This document shows positions 37,443 to 48,835 of a stretch of DNA of 64,000 nucleotides, piece after piece. This DNA is from Sphingomonas sp. R647. GTDB lineage: Bacteria; Pseudomonadota; Alphaproteobacteria; Sphingomonadales; Sphingomonadaceae. The translations under genes and the position numbers were made by a program. The notes under the pieces are model-generated. The model ran no database searches, was not told the origin of the DNA, and saw only the letters and a program-made list of their open reading frames with translations. The stretch covers positions 558,001-622,000 of the forward strand of contig NZ_JAIQXT010000001.1 of assembly GCF_020177055.1 (NCBI RefSeq), written 5' to 3'. Numbering within the stretch: position 1 is the first letter of the stretch; each line of letters opens with the position of its first letter.

Positions 37443-38834
37443 ATGGAACAGCGCCGCCGCCTCTTCGCCGGAAACCGCGTCCGCGATCTGCGCAAGCGGC
37501 TCGCTTTGCCCCAGGCCGCGCTGGCCACCCGGCTCGGCGTTTCGGTCAGCTATCTCTCGCAGATCGAGAATGAGGAGCGCCCGCTCACCCCGCCAGTGCT
37601 GATCGCGCTCAGCCGCGAATTTCCCGATTTATGGGGTGAGGTCGGCAGCGACGACAGCACCGCCGAACTGGTCCGCGCGATCGAGGCGGCCACCGACACC
37701 AGCATCCCCGTCGCAACGCTGGACGAGGCCGCAGTCCAGCGCGGGGTCGAAAAACACCCCGCCCTCACCCGCCGCATGGTCGCACTCCACGATGCCTGGC
37801 GCCGCAGTCAGGCGCAGCTGCACGTGCTCGATGACAAGGTCGAAAGCGGCGCCGGTCGCGGCGGCGCCTTGCCGTGGGAGGCGGTGCGCGACTGGTATCA
37901 GGCCGAGGGGAATTACATCGACCCGCTCGACCGTGCGGCCGAAGCGCTGGCCGACAGCTTCGACCACCCCCGGGCGATCGAGGACCGGCTGCGCGGCTGG
38001 CATGGCATCACGATCGAGGAGGCACGCGACGATGATCTGCGCCTCTCACGCTTCGACCCCGAACATCGGCGGCTGATCATCAGCGGCGTGCTTCCGCCCG
38101 AGAGCCGTGCCTTCCTGCTCGCCCAACGCCTCGCCGCACTCGAATTCGCGAATGAGATGCGCGCGGTTGCCGATGCCAGCGGCCTCGCCTCACCCGAAGC
38201 GCGCGAACTGCTCGGACTCGGCCTCGCCAACTACGCCGCCGGGGCGCTGCTGATGCCCTATGCGCAATTCCGCGAATCGGCACGCGCGCTGCGCCACGAT
38301 ATCGACCGGCTGCGCCAGCGCTTCGGCACCAGCTTCGAACAGGCCTGCCACCGCCTCTCGACGCTTCAGCGCCCCGGTGCGCAGGGCATCCCCTTCTTCT
38401 TCTGCCGCGTCGACATGGCCGGGAACATCACCAAGCGCCATTCCGCCACGCGGCTGGAGTTCGCCCGCTTCGGCGGCGCCTGCCCGCTGTGGGTGGTGCA
38501 TGAGGCCGTGGCGATCCCCGACCGCATCCTGACCCAACTGGCCGAGACGCCAGACGGCGCGCGCTACGTGATCATGGCCAAGGGGCTGGTAAAGCCCTCC
38601 GCCAGCTACGATCGCCCTCCGCGCCGCTACGCCGTCGCGCTAGGCTGCGAAGAATCGCACGCCGGTGAGTTCGTCTATGCCGACGGCCTGCGCCCGGGCG
38701 GCCTTGCAACGCCGATCGGCTCCAGCTGCCGCATCTGCCCGCGCAGCGATTGCGACCAGCGGGCGTTTCCCCCGGCGGCGAGCGAGATTCGCATCGACCC
38801 CGATATCCGCGCGCCGGTGCCCTACAGCTTTTGA
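37443..38834 (+). CDS. PccR/ScfR-type short-chain fatty acyl transcriptional regulator
   Basis: 463 residues. An XRE helix-turn-helix occupies about residues 8-62 ([41 protein letters not shown]). A large ScfR/DUF2083-type region follows, with an ImmA/IrrE-like segment around 165-290. A Cys-rich tail reads [18 protein letters not shown], the conserved end of this family. Members near pccB control propionyl-CoA carboxylase, with an acyl-CoA as likely effector (established for PccR of Rhodobacter; inferred here). It is divergent from pccB and ends one base before a convergent 49-codon gene. The ATG at 37443 is chosen over an upstream in-frame codon inside the pccB coding start. Confidence 0.88.
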   Translation: MEQRRRLFAGNRVRDLRKRLALPQAALATRLGVSVSYLSQIENEERPLTPPVLIALSREFPDLWGEVGSDDSTAELVRAIEAATDTSIPVATLDEAAVQRGVEKHPALTRRMVALHDAWRRSQAQLHVLDDKVESGAGRGGALPWEAVRDWYQAEGNYIDPLDRAAEALADSFDHPRAIEDRLRGWHGITIEEARDDDLRLSRFDPEHRRLIISGVLPPESRAFLLAQRLAALEFANEMRAVADASGLASPEARELLGLGLANYAAGALLMPYAQFRESARALRHDIDRLRQRFGTSFEQACHRLSTLQRPGAQGIPFFFCRVDMAGNITKRHSATRLEFARFGGACPLWVVHEAVAIPDRILTQLAETPDGARYVIMAKGLVKPSASYDRPPRRYAVALGCEESHAGEFVYADGLRPGGLATPIGSSCRICPRSDCDQRAFPPAASEIRIDPDIRAPVPYSF

Positions 38835-38835
38835 C

Positions 38836-38985
38836 TCAGTCGTGATCAGCCGGAGGCAGCGGACCATAAGCAGGATCAGGCTCGCGACGCCGGCACCGCT
38901 TGCAGGTGCGGTATCCCTCGCGCGTACGACTATGTGTCCAGCGATGGCCGCGAATCAGGCATGAAATAAACGTCAGCTTCCCCAT
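38836..38985 (-). CDS. 49-residue Cys/His microprotein (DUF1660-like zinc-ribbon pattern)
   Basis: An ATG at 38985 opens a 49-codon frame ending with TGA at 38836, one base past the convergent regulator stop. The protein starts MGKLTFISCLIRGHRWTHSR and continues REGYRTCKRCRRREPDP. The pattern C-x4-GH-x-W, then C-x2-C, is that of small CxxGHxW proteins such as DUF1660, with Cys and His placed to bind one zinc ion. Upstream bases show no strong ribosome site. The rest of the gap 38986-39146 holds no other gene, only the tRNA terminator. Confidence 0.6.
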   Translation of the reverse strand: MGKLTFISCLIRGHRWTHSRTREGYRTCKRCRRREPDPAYGPLPPADHD

Positions 38986-39109
38986 GGCCGCCGAATAACA
39001 TGAAAATCGCGCACAAAGCCAGAAAGTTAGCGGCTTGTTGCGGCAACGAAACCACCCGAAACGATCCAGACGGCCTGGTAGAGCGTGTCAGCAGGGGCCC
39101 AGATGCAAC

Positions 39110-39143
39110 AAAGCCCCGCCGGGCTATTGCCTGGCGGGGCTTT
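39110..39143 (-). terminator. Terminator of tRNA-Arg
   Basis: AAAGCCCCGCC (39110-39120) and GGCGGGGCTTT (39133-39143) make a perfect 11-bp stem with a 12-base loop, directly downstream of the minus-strand tRNA. Confidence 0.85.
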
Positions 39144-39146
39144 GAA

Positions 39147-39223
39147 TGGCGCACCCGGAACGATTCGAACGTCCGACCCTCAGATTCGTAGTCTGATGCT
39201 CTATCCAGCTGAGCTACGGGTGC
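39147..39223 (-). tRNA. tRNA-Arg (anticodon ACG)
   Basis: On the minus strand the acceptor stem is GCACCCG paired with CGGGTGC, with encoded CCA at 39147-39149. The D arm contains AGCTCAGCTGGATAGAGC, the anticodon loop CTACGAA has anticodon ACG (read as ICG after deamination), and the T arm contains GTTCGAATC. 77 nt. Confidence 0.98.
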
Positions 39224-39237
39224 GCAGTGGAGGGGCG

Positions 39238-39266
39238 CTGATAGAAGCGGTTTTCGGGAAACGCAA
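39238..39266 (-). promoter_or_regulatory. Sigma-70-type promoter of tRNA-Arg
   Basis: On the minus strand TTGCGT (39266-39261), 17 bases, then TATCAG (39243-39238), about 15 bases before the tRNA 5' end. Confidence 0.6.
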
Positions 39267-39307
39267 GCCCGTTGCGCAGAGTTTCTTCGCGGCATACACC
39301 CGCCGCG

Positions 39308-39799
39308 ATGCGACACCCTATTCTCCTCGCGCTCCCGCTGGCGCTGTGTGCATGCAGCACCACCGGCGACGGCTACCCTTCGCTGCTCCCGCGGCCGATC
39401 GAATCGCGCGATGAGGGAGAGGTGGTGCGCCCCGATCCGGTCGCCACGCCCGATGCGACGCTCGATTCGCGCATCACGCAACAGGTCGCCGCCGCCGAAA
39501 AGATCGCGACTCGTTTCCGCTCGCTCGCGATGGAAACCGAATCGAAGGTCGCCGTGGCGCGCGGCGTAGCGCCCGGCAGCGACAGCTGGATCGCGGCACA
39601 GGTCGCGCTCGCCGACCTCAACCGCGCACGCGGCGAGCTGGTCGAAATCGTCACCAGCCTGGAAGAGACCGCCGCCGAGCGGCTTCGCGCCGGCACCGCC
39701 CCCTATCCCGCGCTCGATTCGGCGCTAGTCAGCCTGTCCCGCACCGCTGCCGAGCAGGCCGAAAAGGTCCGCGCGCTCGAGGATGCGCTCGCCGGCTAG
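39308..39799 (+). CDS. Putative lipoprotein with helical domain
   Basis: 163 residues. MRHPILLALPLALCACSTTG is a lipoprotein signal with Cys as lipid site. A Pro-rich linker is followed by a helical region: DSRITQQVAAAEKIATRFRS and WIAAQVALADLNRARGELVE, then more Glu/Ala helix to the end. It probably forms a periplasmic helical bundle. The family is unknown. It is monocistronic and its stop overlaps that of the convergent spermidine-synthase-like gene by three bases. Confidence 0.8.
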   Translation: MRHPILLALPLALCACSTTGDGYPSLLPRPIESRDEGEVVRPDPVATPDATLDSRITQQVAAAEKIATRFRSLAMETESKVAVARGVAPGSDSWIAAQVALADLNRARGELVEIVTSLEETAAERLRAGTAPYPALDSALVSLSRTAAEQAEKVRALEDALAG

Positions 39800-42051
39800 G
39801 GCAGATCTTTGTTCAGGCTGCGCAGCACCGGCAGGATCGTCGCATAATCGTCGGTCCATGGCGTAAAGCCCGGCCGCCCTTCCACCGGCCGCCACCCCTG
39901 CGCCCGCGCGGTCAACTGCTTCAGCTTCTCGGGCGACCGCGATAGCGCGATCCAGTCCGACGTCGCCGCCTCGTTCAGCTCCTCGATCAGCGGCGGGTAA
40001 TAGGTCAGCTGCGCCGCCGACCAGCCACCTAGCGCCGCCGCCCGCTCGACCACTGGCTCCAGTGACAGGAAGCGGTTGGAGATGTGGACCAGCAGCAACC
40101 CGTCCTTCGCCAGCACGCGGTCATAAGCCGCAAACGCCTCCAGCGTCATCAGATGCATCGGCACCGCATCGGACGAAAAGGCGTCGAGCACCAACAGGTC
40201 GAGGCTCTGCGCCGGCTCCTCGACCAGCCGCACCCGCGCATCGCCCAGCACCACCTTTGCATCGGGCAAACACTGCTCAAGGAAGCGGAACGCTCCGCGC
40301 GCGAGGCTCACCACCGCCGGGTCGATCTCGTAGAAGCGCCACGATTGGCCGGGCTTCGCATAACAAGCGAGCGTACCGGTGCCGAGGCCCACCACGCCGA
40401 CCCGCGCATTGGGGCCGTACAGCGGCGGCAAGGCCTGCATCGCCTGCCCCACGCCGGATCCTGGGACATAATAGGTGGTCGGCAGCTTCAGCCGCTCGGG
40501 CGTCCCCTCCAGCTGCACTCCATGCAGCGTCGTTCCATGCGCCAGCCGCTTCTGATCGGCGAGATCGGTGATCGTATAGACCCCGAAATAGCTGCGCGTG
40601 CGCAAATCGCCCTGCCAGCTCATCGCGATCGACCGGAACCCGCCGAACAGGAACAGCGATCCCGCCAGCACGATCATGAACGGCACCCGCATCCCCACGG
40701 TGAACAGCCCGATCGCGGCGAGCGTCAGGTAGATGATTCCCGCCTGCTTCTGGCCAAGGATGTCCGACCCCTGCGACACCCCGAACCACACGATCAGCGC
40801 CACGACCAGCGCGATCACGAGGGTACGCACCCGCCGCCCCTGCCCGGGCTCACCCCATAACCGCCGGAAGAACGGCAGCAGCCACTCCTGCGGCACCAGC
40901 AACCCGGCGGCGAGGATCAGGATCGGATATTCATAGGTCCAGTCGAACACCAACGGCGCAACCAGCGCCGCGAACACACCGCCCAGCGCCCCGCCCACCG
41001 ACATGGCGAGGTAGAATCCGGTCAGCCGATCCGGCTCAGGACGCAGATCGTACATATGCGTGTGCAGCGCCACCGCGACCATGAACAGCAGGGCGAGCGC
41101 CATCAGCGCGTTCAGCTCGGGATTGGCATTATGCCCCGCGATCATCAGCCCGCCGAACAACAGGATCGTGATCGGCGCAAAGCGGGTCAGCGTCACCGCC
41201 ACCCCCCGCCGCGCCGCGAACGCGATGGTAAAGCTCAGCAGATACAGGCCGAGCGGCAGCACCCACAGCATCGGCACCGCGACGATATCGGTGGTCAGAA
41301 AGCTCGACGTAGCGAGCATCAGGCCGGAGGGGACGAACGCGAGCGCGATCCAGTGCGCCACGCGTCGCCTCGACGGCGCCGCGCTGGTCGCATGAACGTG
41401 CGGCTCGTCCGCCGCCTTGCGCGGCAGCAGCAGCGCGCACGCCGCGACCGCGATGAACACCAGGGCATAGCCGCCGGTCCACAGCCAGCTTTGCGCGTGC
41501 AGCGCCATCCCCGGCTCGACCAGCAGCGGATAGGCGATCAACCCGCCGAAACTGCCGACATTGGACGCGGCATAGAGCGCATAAGGGTCACGCCCGCCCG
41601 ACGCCGAGGCAAACCAGCGCTGCAACAACGGTGCCTGCGCCGAAATCGCAAAGAACAACGGCCCGATCGACGCCGCGAGCAGCCACGGCACCCATACCGC
41701 CGGCTCGGCGTCCGCCGGCATCTGCATCGCCATCAGCCCGATCGGCAGCCACAGCGCCGCGACGGCGAGCACGCCCAGATGGATCATCGCCTGCTGCCGC
41801 ACCGGCACCCGGCCCAGCCAGTGCGCATAGGCGTAGCCGCCCAGCAACAGCGCCTGATAGATCAGCATCGCACTGTTCCAAACGGCAGGCGCACCGCCGA
41901 GGCGCGGCAGCGCCATCCGTGCGATCATCGGCTGGACCAGGAACAGCAGGAAGCTGCCGAGCAGGATGGTGATAACGAACAGCGGGCCGCTCGCGCCCTT
42001 CAGCCATCCGGGCGCGCCCGGCTGTGGTTCGGCGACTGCTTCGGCGCTCAT
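39796..42051 (-). CDS. Fused membrane transporter-like/spermidine synthase-like protein
   Basis: 751 residues. Roughly residues 1-480 hold many transmembrane helices (for example LFVITILLGSFLLFLVQPMI), in the style of SpeE-associated MFS-like membrane domains. The C-terminal 250 residues form a methyltransferase-fold aminopropyltransferase-like domain: GVVGLGTGTLACYAKPGQSW (cofactor-binding loop), FYEIDPAVVSLAR, VVLGDARVRL and LLVLDAFSSDAVP. The DAFSSDAVP segment replaces the spermidine synthase D-x-x-D-P motif, so true spermidine synthesis is not assured. Members are common in proteobacteria with unknown role. It is a single gene. Confidence 0.85.
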   Translation of the reverse strand: MSAEAVAEPQPGAPGWLKGASGPLFVITILLGSFLLFLVQPMIARMALPRLGGAPAVWNSAMLIYQALLLGGYAYAHWLGRVPVRQQAMIHLGVLAVAALWLPIGLMAMQMPADAEPAVWVPWLLAASIGPLFFAISAQAPLLQRWFASASGGRDPYALYAASNVGSFGGLIAYPLLVEPGMALHAQSWLWTGGYALVFIAVAACALLLPRKAADEPHVHATSAAPSRRRVAHWIALAFVPSGLMLATSSFLTTDIVAVPMLWVLPLGLYLLSFTIAFAARRGVAVTLTRFAPITILLFGGLMIAGHNANPELNALMALALLFMVAVALHTHMYDLRPEPDRLTGFYLAMSVGGALGGVFAALVAPLVFDWTYEYPILILAAGLLVPQEWLLPFFRRLWGEPGQGRRVRTLVIALVVALIVWFGVSQGSDILGQKQAGIIYLTLAAIGLFTVGMRVPFMIVLAGSLFLFGGFRSIAMSWQGDLRTRSYFGVYTITDLADQKRLAHGTTLHGVQLEGTPERLKLPTTYYVPGSGVGQAMQALPPLYGPNARVGVVGLGTGTLACYAKPGQSWRFYEIDPAVVSLARGAFRFLEQCLPDAKVVLGDARVRLVEEPAQSLDLLVLDAFSSDAVPMHLMTLEAFAAYDRVLAKDGLLLVHISNRFLSLEPVVERAAALGGWSAAQLTYYPPLIEELNEAATSDWIALSRSPEKLKQLTARAQGWRPVEGRPGFTPWTDDYATILPVLRSLNKDLP

Positions 42052-42067
42052 CGCCTCCCCTTCTCTC

Positions 42068-43656
<1,589 letters not shown>

Positions 43657-43709
43657 TCAACCGCGCCGCTTCGGTGCAATTCCAGGCATGATCCGCCCGC
43701 CCGCAGGGT

Positions 43710-45338
43710 TCAGGGCGCCCCACGCAGGGTGAAGCTGGTGCCAATAAACACCGATGCCTTGCACTCACCTTTGATCGTATAGCCCGCCTGGGTGGTGCCA
43801 TCACCGGTACAGCCGAGACGCAGTCCCCCGCTCGCCTTGCCTTCCTTGTCGGCCAGCAGATACAATGGCGCATCGAAGCCGATCTGGTTCAGATCCGTGG
43901 CATAGCTGACCTTCATTTCCATCCCCATCTCGGGAAGGAACAGGACGGGCTGAATCTTCCCGGCAATGCGCCCACCGACCACCCATCCCTCGCTCTCATA
44001 CGGGCGCGCAATCTGCTGTGCCGCGCAAAGCGCGCCGTTCGCGGTCGAGGGTGGACACAGCACTGCGTCCTTGGTGCCCTTCGGCTGGTCGACGATGCGG
44101 CGATAGGTCAGCGATCCCCCGAAGCCCAAATCGCCTTCGACACCCCCCGCGTACAGCTTCACCGAATAGCGCGCGCGGTCTAACTCGCGAAAGTTGGCCT
44201 GGATGAGATCGCCATTGTTGTCGAACGGCGATCCGGTCAGCAGCGTGTCCCCGGTCAACCCGGGGTCTTTAAGCGGCAGATATTTGAGCTGGTACGGAAC
44301 GATCCGTCCCTCGACGCCCAGGAACCGTTCGGTCGTGGGCTTCTTGCCCCAGAGATGGTCGGAAACCATCGCCCAATAGCCGTTGGCGCGCGGCGTATCC
44401 TTCGCCATCCAGCTGTTCAGATTGGCGTCGCGACAGTTCGGCAGGTCGCCGTCCGGGCTTTCCGTCAGCCCGTCGCTGCTCGCATCCCGCGCCTTTGCCG
44501 CCGCTTCGCAGTCCTGCCTCGCCTTGGTCAGCATCGCGGCGACTTTGGTATTCAGATCGGCGACTTTTGTCTCGCCACCCCAGCGCCACTCAACGCCCAA
44601 CAGTCCACCGACGCGCTTGAACGCCTCGACCTCGGTCAGGTCGGCAAAGGCTGCGGTGGTGCCGCCGCTCTTGTCCACCGGGACCAACAGCCCTCCACGA
44701 AACTGCCAGCGCGTGAAACTATAGGACTCCGGCCCATCGCCCCACGGCACGCGCTTGTTCAGCGAATAGCTGCCGACGACCTCAGCGACGTCATTCGCCG
44801 AACCGATCGACAAATTCGCATTGAGGCCGGCTGCCGAATATTTGCCGTCGGCTGCTATCGCATAGTCGCGCAACTTCTGCAGCTTCAGGCATTTCTGGGC
44901 ATAAATGTTTGGACGGCGGACGATCCCCGCCGCGGTCCGTTGCGCCGCATCGCATTCGCCCGAGGCGGCTTGCGGGGCAGGGACAGGTCCGGCCTGCGCT
45001 GGCATCGGCTGAACCGGTGCAGTGGCATGAACGGGACTGGCGACCGGCGCAGCGATTGCGCGATCAACGGGTGGCACACCCGCCGCCACCGGACCGGGTG
45101 CACCCCCGCCGCGCGCCAACGCAATCGCCTTTCGGCGCTCCGCCTCCGCCTCGGCCACCGCAATCTCGTACTTGCGCTGCGCCTCGGCCTTAGCGACCGC
45201 AATCTCGTAATTGCGCTGCGCCTCCGCCTCCGCCGCGGCAATAGGCGAAGCGATCTGCGCTTGCGCCGTCCCGGCCATCCCCGACAAAGTCAGAGCAATA
45301 GAAGCAAACGAAGTCCCGAAAGCATGTGATTGCCGCAT
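43710..45338 (-). CDS. Exported coiled-coil plus beta-rich protein, unrecognised
   Basis: 542 residues. The signal peptide ends at AGTAQAQ (about residue 27). A short coiled coil with tandem repeats follows (NYEIAVAKAEAQRK, then KYEIAVAEAEAERRK, about residues 43-75), and a Pro/Ala-rich linker to about 125. Next is a domain with a Cys pair near SGECDAAQR/YAQKCLKL, and a long beta-rich region (GSANDVAEVVGSYSLNKRV, YQLKYLPLKDPGL, GDLGFGGSLTYRRI). It ends with SVFIGTSFTLRGAP. The layout suggests an outer-membrane barrel or surface protein. I know no family. It is monocistronic, with a 116-base gap to hemB. Confidence 0.75.
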   Translation of the reverse strand: MRQSHAFGTSFASIALTLSGMAGTAQAQIASPIAAAEAEAQRNYEIAVAKAEAQRKYEIAVAEAEAERRKAIALARGGGAPGPVAAGVPPVDRAIAAPVASPVHATAPVQPMPAQAGPVPAPQAASGECDAAQRTAAGIVRRPNIYAQKCLKLQKLRDYAIAADGKYSAAGLNANLSIGSANDVAEVVGSYSLNKRVPWGDGPESYSFTRWQFRGGLLVPVDKSGGTTAAFADLTEVEAFKRVGGLLGVEWRWGGETKVADLNTKVAAMLTKARQDCEAAAKARDASSDGLTESPDGDLPNCRDANLNSWMAKDTPRANGYWAMVSDHLWGKKPTTERFLGVEGRIVPYQLKYLPLKDPGLTGDTLLTGSPFDNNGDLIQANFRELDRARYSVKLYAGGVEGDLGFGGSLTYRRIVDQPKGTKDAVLCPPSTANGALCAAQQIARPYESEGWVVGGRIAGKIQPVLFLPEMGMEMKVSYATDLNQIGFDAPLYLLADKEGKASGGLRLGCTGDGTTQAGYTIKGECKASVFIGTSFTLRGAP

Positions 45339-45424
45339 GATTTGCCCCCCGCCAAATCTCTACATGCCGAGTATCTCACACATCAGAAATTTGTCTAGGA
45401 TTTTAGATCGCGCGCAAGTTGATC

Positions 45425-45449
45425 GGGGTGCAAGTTCGCCCTGCACCCC
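45425..45449 (-). terminator. Hairpin downstream of valS
   Basis: GGGGTGCA (45425-45432) and TGCACCCC (45442-45449) form a perfect 8-bp stem in the 175-base gap between valS and the coiled-coil protein gene. There is no T-run, so the terminator call is tentative. Confidence 0.45.
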
Positions 45450-45513
45450 GCCAAATCGATTCTAAACCTGGGGAACCGTTACGCCGGGCCGTGCCCCGCC
45501 ATCACGGCGCCAG

Positions 45514-48195
45514 CTAGCCCAGCCGCCCCAGCGCAGCCCCCAACCGCGCCGCTTCGGCCGACTTCTCGGCATGGTCCGTCCGCGCCTTCTCCACCGCTTC
45601 CGGCTTCGCCTTTTCGGCAAAGGCGGGATTGGACAGGCGGTTGTTCAGGCTGTCGCGCTCCTTCTCCGCCGCCGCGATCGCCTTGGTCAGGCGCGCGCGT
45701 TCGGCGTCGAGGTCGATCACGCCTTCGAGCGGAAGGACATAGGTCGCCTCATCGACCACGATCTGCAGCGCACCGCCCGCCGGGGCTTCCCCCTCGGCAC
45801 GGTCGACGCGGGCCAGACGGCTCAGCGCCGCATTCTGACGCCCGAGCCGCTCCAGCGTGTCGGCATGCGCGTCGCGGACGTGCAGCGCCAGCCGCGCGCC
45901 CGGCGGCACGTTCAGTTCGGTCCGCGCCGCGCGCAACTCGCTCACCAGCCGGATCAGCCAGTCAATCTCCTGCGCCGCCTCTGGATCAAGCGCGCGGGCA
46001 TCCGCCATCGGCCACTTCGCGGTGATGATCGGATAATCGGGCCGGTCGCCCATTTTCGACCACAGCTCTTCGGTGATGAACGGCATGAACGGGTGGAGCA
46101 TGACGAGGATCTGGTCGAGCACCCAACCCGCGACCTGACGCGTTTCCTCAGCACCTTCCGCGCCTTCGGTCTGCAGCACCGGCTTGATCAGCTCCAGATA
46201 CCAGTCGCAGAAGCGGCTCCAGGTAAACTGATAGATCGTGTTGGCCGCACCGTCGAAACGATGGTCGGCAAAGGCGATGTCCATCGCCTGCACCGTGGAA
46301 ATTGTCTCCGCGACAATCCACTTGTTCACGGCAAGCGTGGCGCGAGGAGCGTCGACATGTTCGCTTGCGCGAATCCCGTTCGACTGCGCAAATCGCGCCG
46401 CGTTCCACAGCTTGGTCGCGAAATTGCGATACCCCTCGACCCGCTTTTCATCCATCTTCACGTCGCGGCCCTGGCTCTCCATTGCCGCCATGAAGAAGCG
46501 CAACGCGTCGGCACCGTACTGGTCGATCAGGCCGAGTGGATCGACGACATTGCCCTTGGACTTGGACATCTTCGCGCCATCGGCGGCGCGAACAAGTCCG
46601 TGCAGATACAAGGTCTTGAACGGCACTTCTTTCATGAAGTGCAAACCCTGCATCATCATCCGCGCATCCCAGAAGAACAGGATGTCGAAGCCCGAAATCA
46701 GCACGTCGTTGGGATAGCGCCCGCCGAGCGTAGGGTCGCTGTCGTCGGGCCAGCCCAGCGTGGCGAACGGCCAGAGCGCGGAGGAGAACCAGGTGTCGAG
46801 GACGTCCTCATCCTGCTTGAGCGCAACGCCCTCACCTGCCTGCGCCTGCGCTTCGGCTTCGTTTTCAGCCACATAGATGCTGCCATCTTCAGCAAACCAT
46901 GCCGGAATCCGATGCCCCCACCACAGCTGGCGGCTCACGCACCACGGCTGGATATTCTCCATCCAGTTGAAATAGGTCTTTTCCCAGCTCTTCGGCACGA
47001 CCTTGGTCGCACCCGATCGCACCGCCTCGATCGCGGGCTTCGCCAGAGTGGCGGCGTCGACATACCATTGGTCGGTCAGCCACGGTTCGATCACCACGCC
47101 CGAGCGGTCGCCGAACGGCGTCTGGATCTTGCGCGGCTCGGCGTCGTGTTCGGTGCCGTCCTTGTCGGTCCACGGGACGAGGAAGCCCTCCTCCTTCAGC
47201 CGCGCCACCACCTTCTCACGCGCGTCGAAGCGGTCGAGACCGATCAGCTCCGCCGGGATCAGCCCGTCCGAGGTCTGGCAAATCATCGCCTTGGCATCGA
47301 GCATGTTGAGCATGTCGCGCGCCTCGATCCCGGCGCGGCGGCCGACCTCGAAGTCGTTGAAATCATGCCCCGGCGTGATCTTGACCGCGCCCGAACCCAG
47401 CTCGGGATCGGCATGTTCGTCGGCGACGATCGGGATCAGGCGACCGGTGATCGGCAGCCGTACCTGCTTGCCGACCAAAGCGGCGTAGCGCTCGTCGGTC
47501 GGATGCACCGCGACCGCCATATCGGCCAGCATCGTCTCCGGCCGCGTCGTCGCGACATGGATGAAGCCGCTGCCATCGGCCAGCGGATAGCGCAGGTGCC
47601 AGAACTTGCCGTTCACCTCGCGGGTCTCGACCTCAAGGTCGCTGATCGCAGTGCCAAGGCCCGGGTCCCAGTTCACCAGCCGCTTGTCACGGTAGAGCAG
47701 CCCCTGCTTGTGCAGCTCCACAAACACCTTGAGCACGGCCTTCGAAAAGCCCTCGTCCATCGTGAAGCGTTCGTCGGACCAGTCCATCGAACAGCCAAGA
47801 CGACGCAGCTGGCCGGTGATCGCGCCGCCGCTCTCCGCCTTCCACTCCCACACCTTCGCGATGAACTCCTCGCGGGTGAAGTCGGTGCGCTTCTGCTGGC
47901 GCGCGTTGAGCTGCCGCTCGACCACCATCTGCGTCGCGATGCCGGCATGGTCCATGCCAACCACCCAGCGCGCGTCCATGCCCTTTAGCCGCGCATGGCG
48001 GACCAGAATGTCCTGCAGCGTATTATCGAGCGCATGGCCGATGTGCAGCGAACCCGTCACGTTCGGCGGCGGGTTGACGATGGTCCAGGGCTGCGCGCCC
48101 GGACGCTCAGGCCGGAACAGCCCGTTGCTTTCCCAATGCGCGTACCAGCGCTGCTCGATCTCGGCGGGGTCGAAGGTCTTTGGAAGTTCGCTCAT
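45514..48195 (-). CDS. valS: Valyl-tRNA synthetase
   Basis: 893 residues. It charges tRNA-Val. [19 protein letters not shown] carries the HIGH motif and [17 protein letters not shown] the KMSKS motif. The editing domain lies between (about 190-390). The anticodon-binding domain follows, and a C-terminal coiled coil ([20 protein letters not shown]) ends the protein as in other ValRS. The ATG at 48195 (MSELPKTF) is chosen over an upstream frame extension. popZ lies just upstream on the same strand. Confidence 0.97.
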   Translation of the reverse strand: MSELPKTFDPAEIEQRWYAHWESNGLFRPERPGAQPWTIVNPPPNVTGSLHIGHALDNTLQDILVRHARLKGMDARWVVGMDHAGIATQMVVERQLNARQQKRTDFTREEFIAKVWEWKAESGGAITGQLRRLGCSMDWSDERFTMDEGFSKAVLKVFVELHKQGLLYRDKRLVNWDPGLGTAISDLEVETREVNGKFWHLRYPLADGSGFIHVATTRPETMLADMAVAVHPTDERYAALVGKQVRLPITGRLIPIVADEHADPELGSGAVKITPGHDFNDFEVGRRAGIEARDMLNMLDAKAMICQTSDGLIPAELIGLDRFDAREKVVARLKEEGFLVPWTDKDGTEHDAEPRKIQTPFGDRSGVVIEPWLTDQWYVDAATLAKPAIEAVRSGATKVVPKSWEKTYFNWMENIQPWCVSRQLWWGHRIPAWFAEDGSIYVAENEAEAQAQAGEGVALKQDEDVLDTWFSSALWPFATLGWPDDSDPTLGGRYPNDVLISGFDILFFWDARMMMQGLHFMKEVPFKTLYLHGLVRAADGAKMSKSKGNVVDPLGLIDQYGADALRFFMAAMESQGRDVKMDEKRVEGYRNFATKLWNAARFAQSNGIRASEHVDAPRATLAVNKWIVAETISTVQAMDIAFADHRFDGAANTIYQFTWSRFCDWYLELIKPVLQTEGAEGAEETRQVAGWVLDQILVMLHPFMPFITEELWSKMGDRPDYPIITAKWPMADARALDPEAAQEIDWLIRLVSELRAARTELNVPPGARLALHVRDAHADTLERLGRQNAALSRLARVDRAEGEAPAGGALQIVVDEATYVLPLEGVIDLDAERARLTKAIAAAEKERDSLNNRLSNPAFAEKAKPEAVEKARTDHAEKSAEAARLGAALGRLG

Positions 48196-48231
48196 GCCCC
48201 GCCCTCTAACGGGCGACACACGTTAGGCAAG

Positions 48232-48768
48232 TCAGTCCCGCCCGGCAGCGATCCGCGAAATCTCGCGCTGAACCATTTCCTCGACCATGCGCGGCAGATT
48301 GGCGTCGAGCCAGTCGCGCAGCATCGGGCGGATCATCTCGCGCACCATGCCTTCCAGCGAGGTTTCGCCGACCGGCAGCGCGGCCGGAGCAGCCTCAGGC
48401 TTCACCACCATGCGCGAAAGCGCCTCGAGCGGGCCACGGGTTGCCTCGGCAGTAGTTTGCGACAGGATCGAATCGGCAGGGGCCGGCTGCGGCACGGCTT
48501 CTGGAGCTACGTCGCGCAGGTCGACCCGCGGGGTTTCACGCTGGATCGGCTGCGGCGCGCGACGCGGCTCGGGCCGGATCGCCTCGCTGGGCGCAGGTTC
48601 GTTCAGCTCAAGAATCTCGTCGTCATCGGAGGAAGCCGCAGCGGGCGCAGCCGCACGCGCCGGACGACGCGGACGATTTGCGGCCGCAGCATCGCCCTCT
48701 TCGGCGATGATGCGTTTGATAGAGGAGAGAATATCCTCCATCGACGGCTCGTTGCTCACGTCCCCCAT
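48232..48768 (-). CDS. popZ: PopZ-like polar organising protein (DUF2497)
   Basis: 178 residues. The N-terminal interaction helix is EPSMEDILSSIKRIIAEEGD. The middle (about 30-130) is acidic, Pro/Ala-rich and disordered. The C-terminal oligomerisation helices are LEGMVREMIRPMLRDWLDAN and LPRMVEEMVQREISRIA. This is the three-part design of PopZ, which forms polar condensates that tether the centromere (ParB-parS) and recruit cell-cycle regulators in Caulobacter. The gene next to valS is the usual location. The role in this genus is inferred. Confidence 0.9.
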   Translation of the reverse strand: MGDVSNEPSMEDILSSIKRIIAEEGDAAAANRPRRPARAAAPAAASSDDDEILELNEPAPSEAIRPEPRRAPQPIQRETPRVDLRDVAPEAVPQPAPADSILSQTTAEATRGPLEALSRMVVKPEAAPAALPVGETSLEGMVREMIRPMLRDWLDANLPRMVEEMVQREISRIAAGRD

Positions 48769-48835
48769 AGTCGTTCCTTAACCAGGAATCGCAGACGCCG
48801 CCACCTGTGAGATTTACAGTGGTTCTGTCAACAGT

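Noticed and set aside
38836-38985. Prophage remnant (because of the DUF1660-like gene)
   Set aside because: No other phage gene or attachment site near; the adjacent tRNA-Arg shows no duplicated end.
39147-39223. tRNA-Arg as an integration site of a genomic island
   Set aside because: Flanks are ordinary core genes and I saw no integrase or repeated tRNA 3' end.
45571-47988. Plus-strand frame of 805 codons opposite valS
   Set aside because: Mirror of valS codon pattern; composition Arg/His-rich with no domain.
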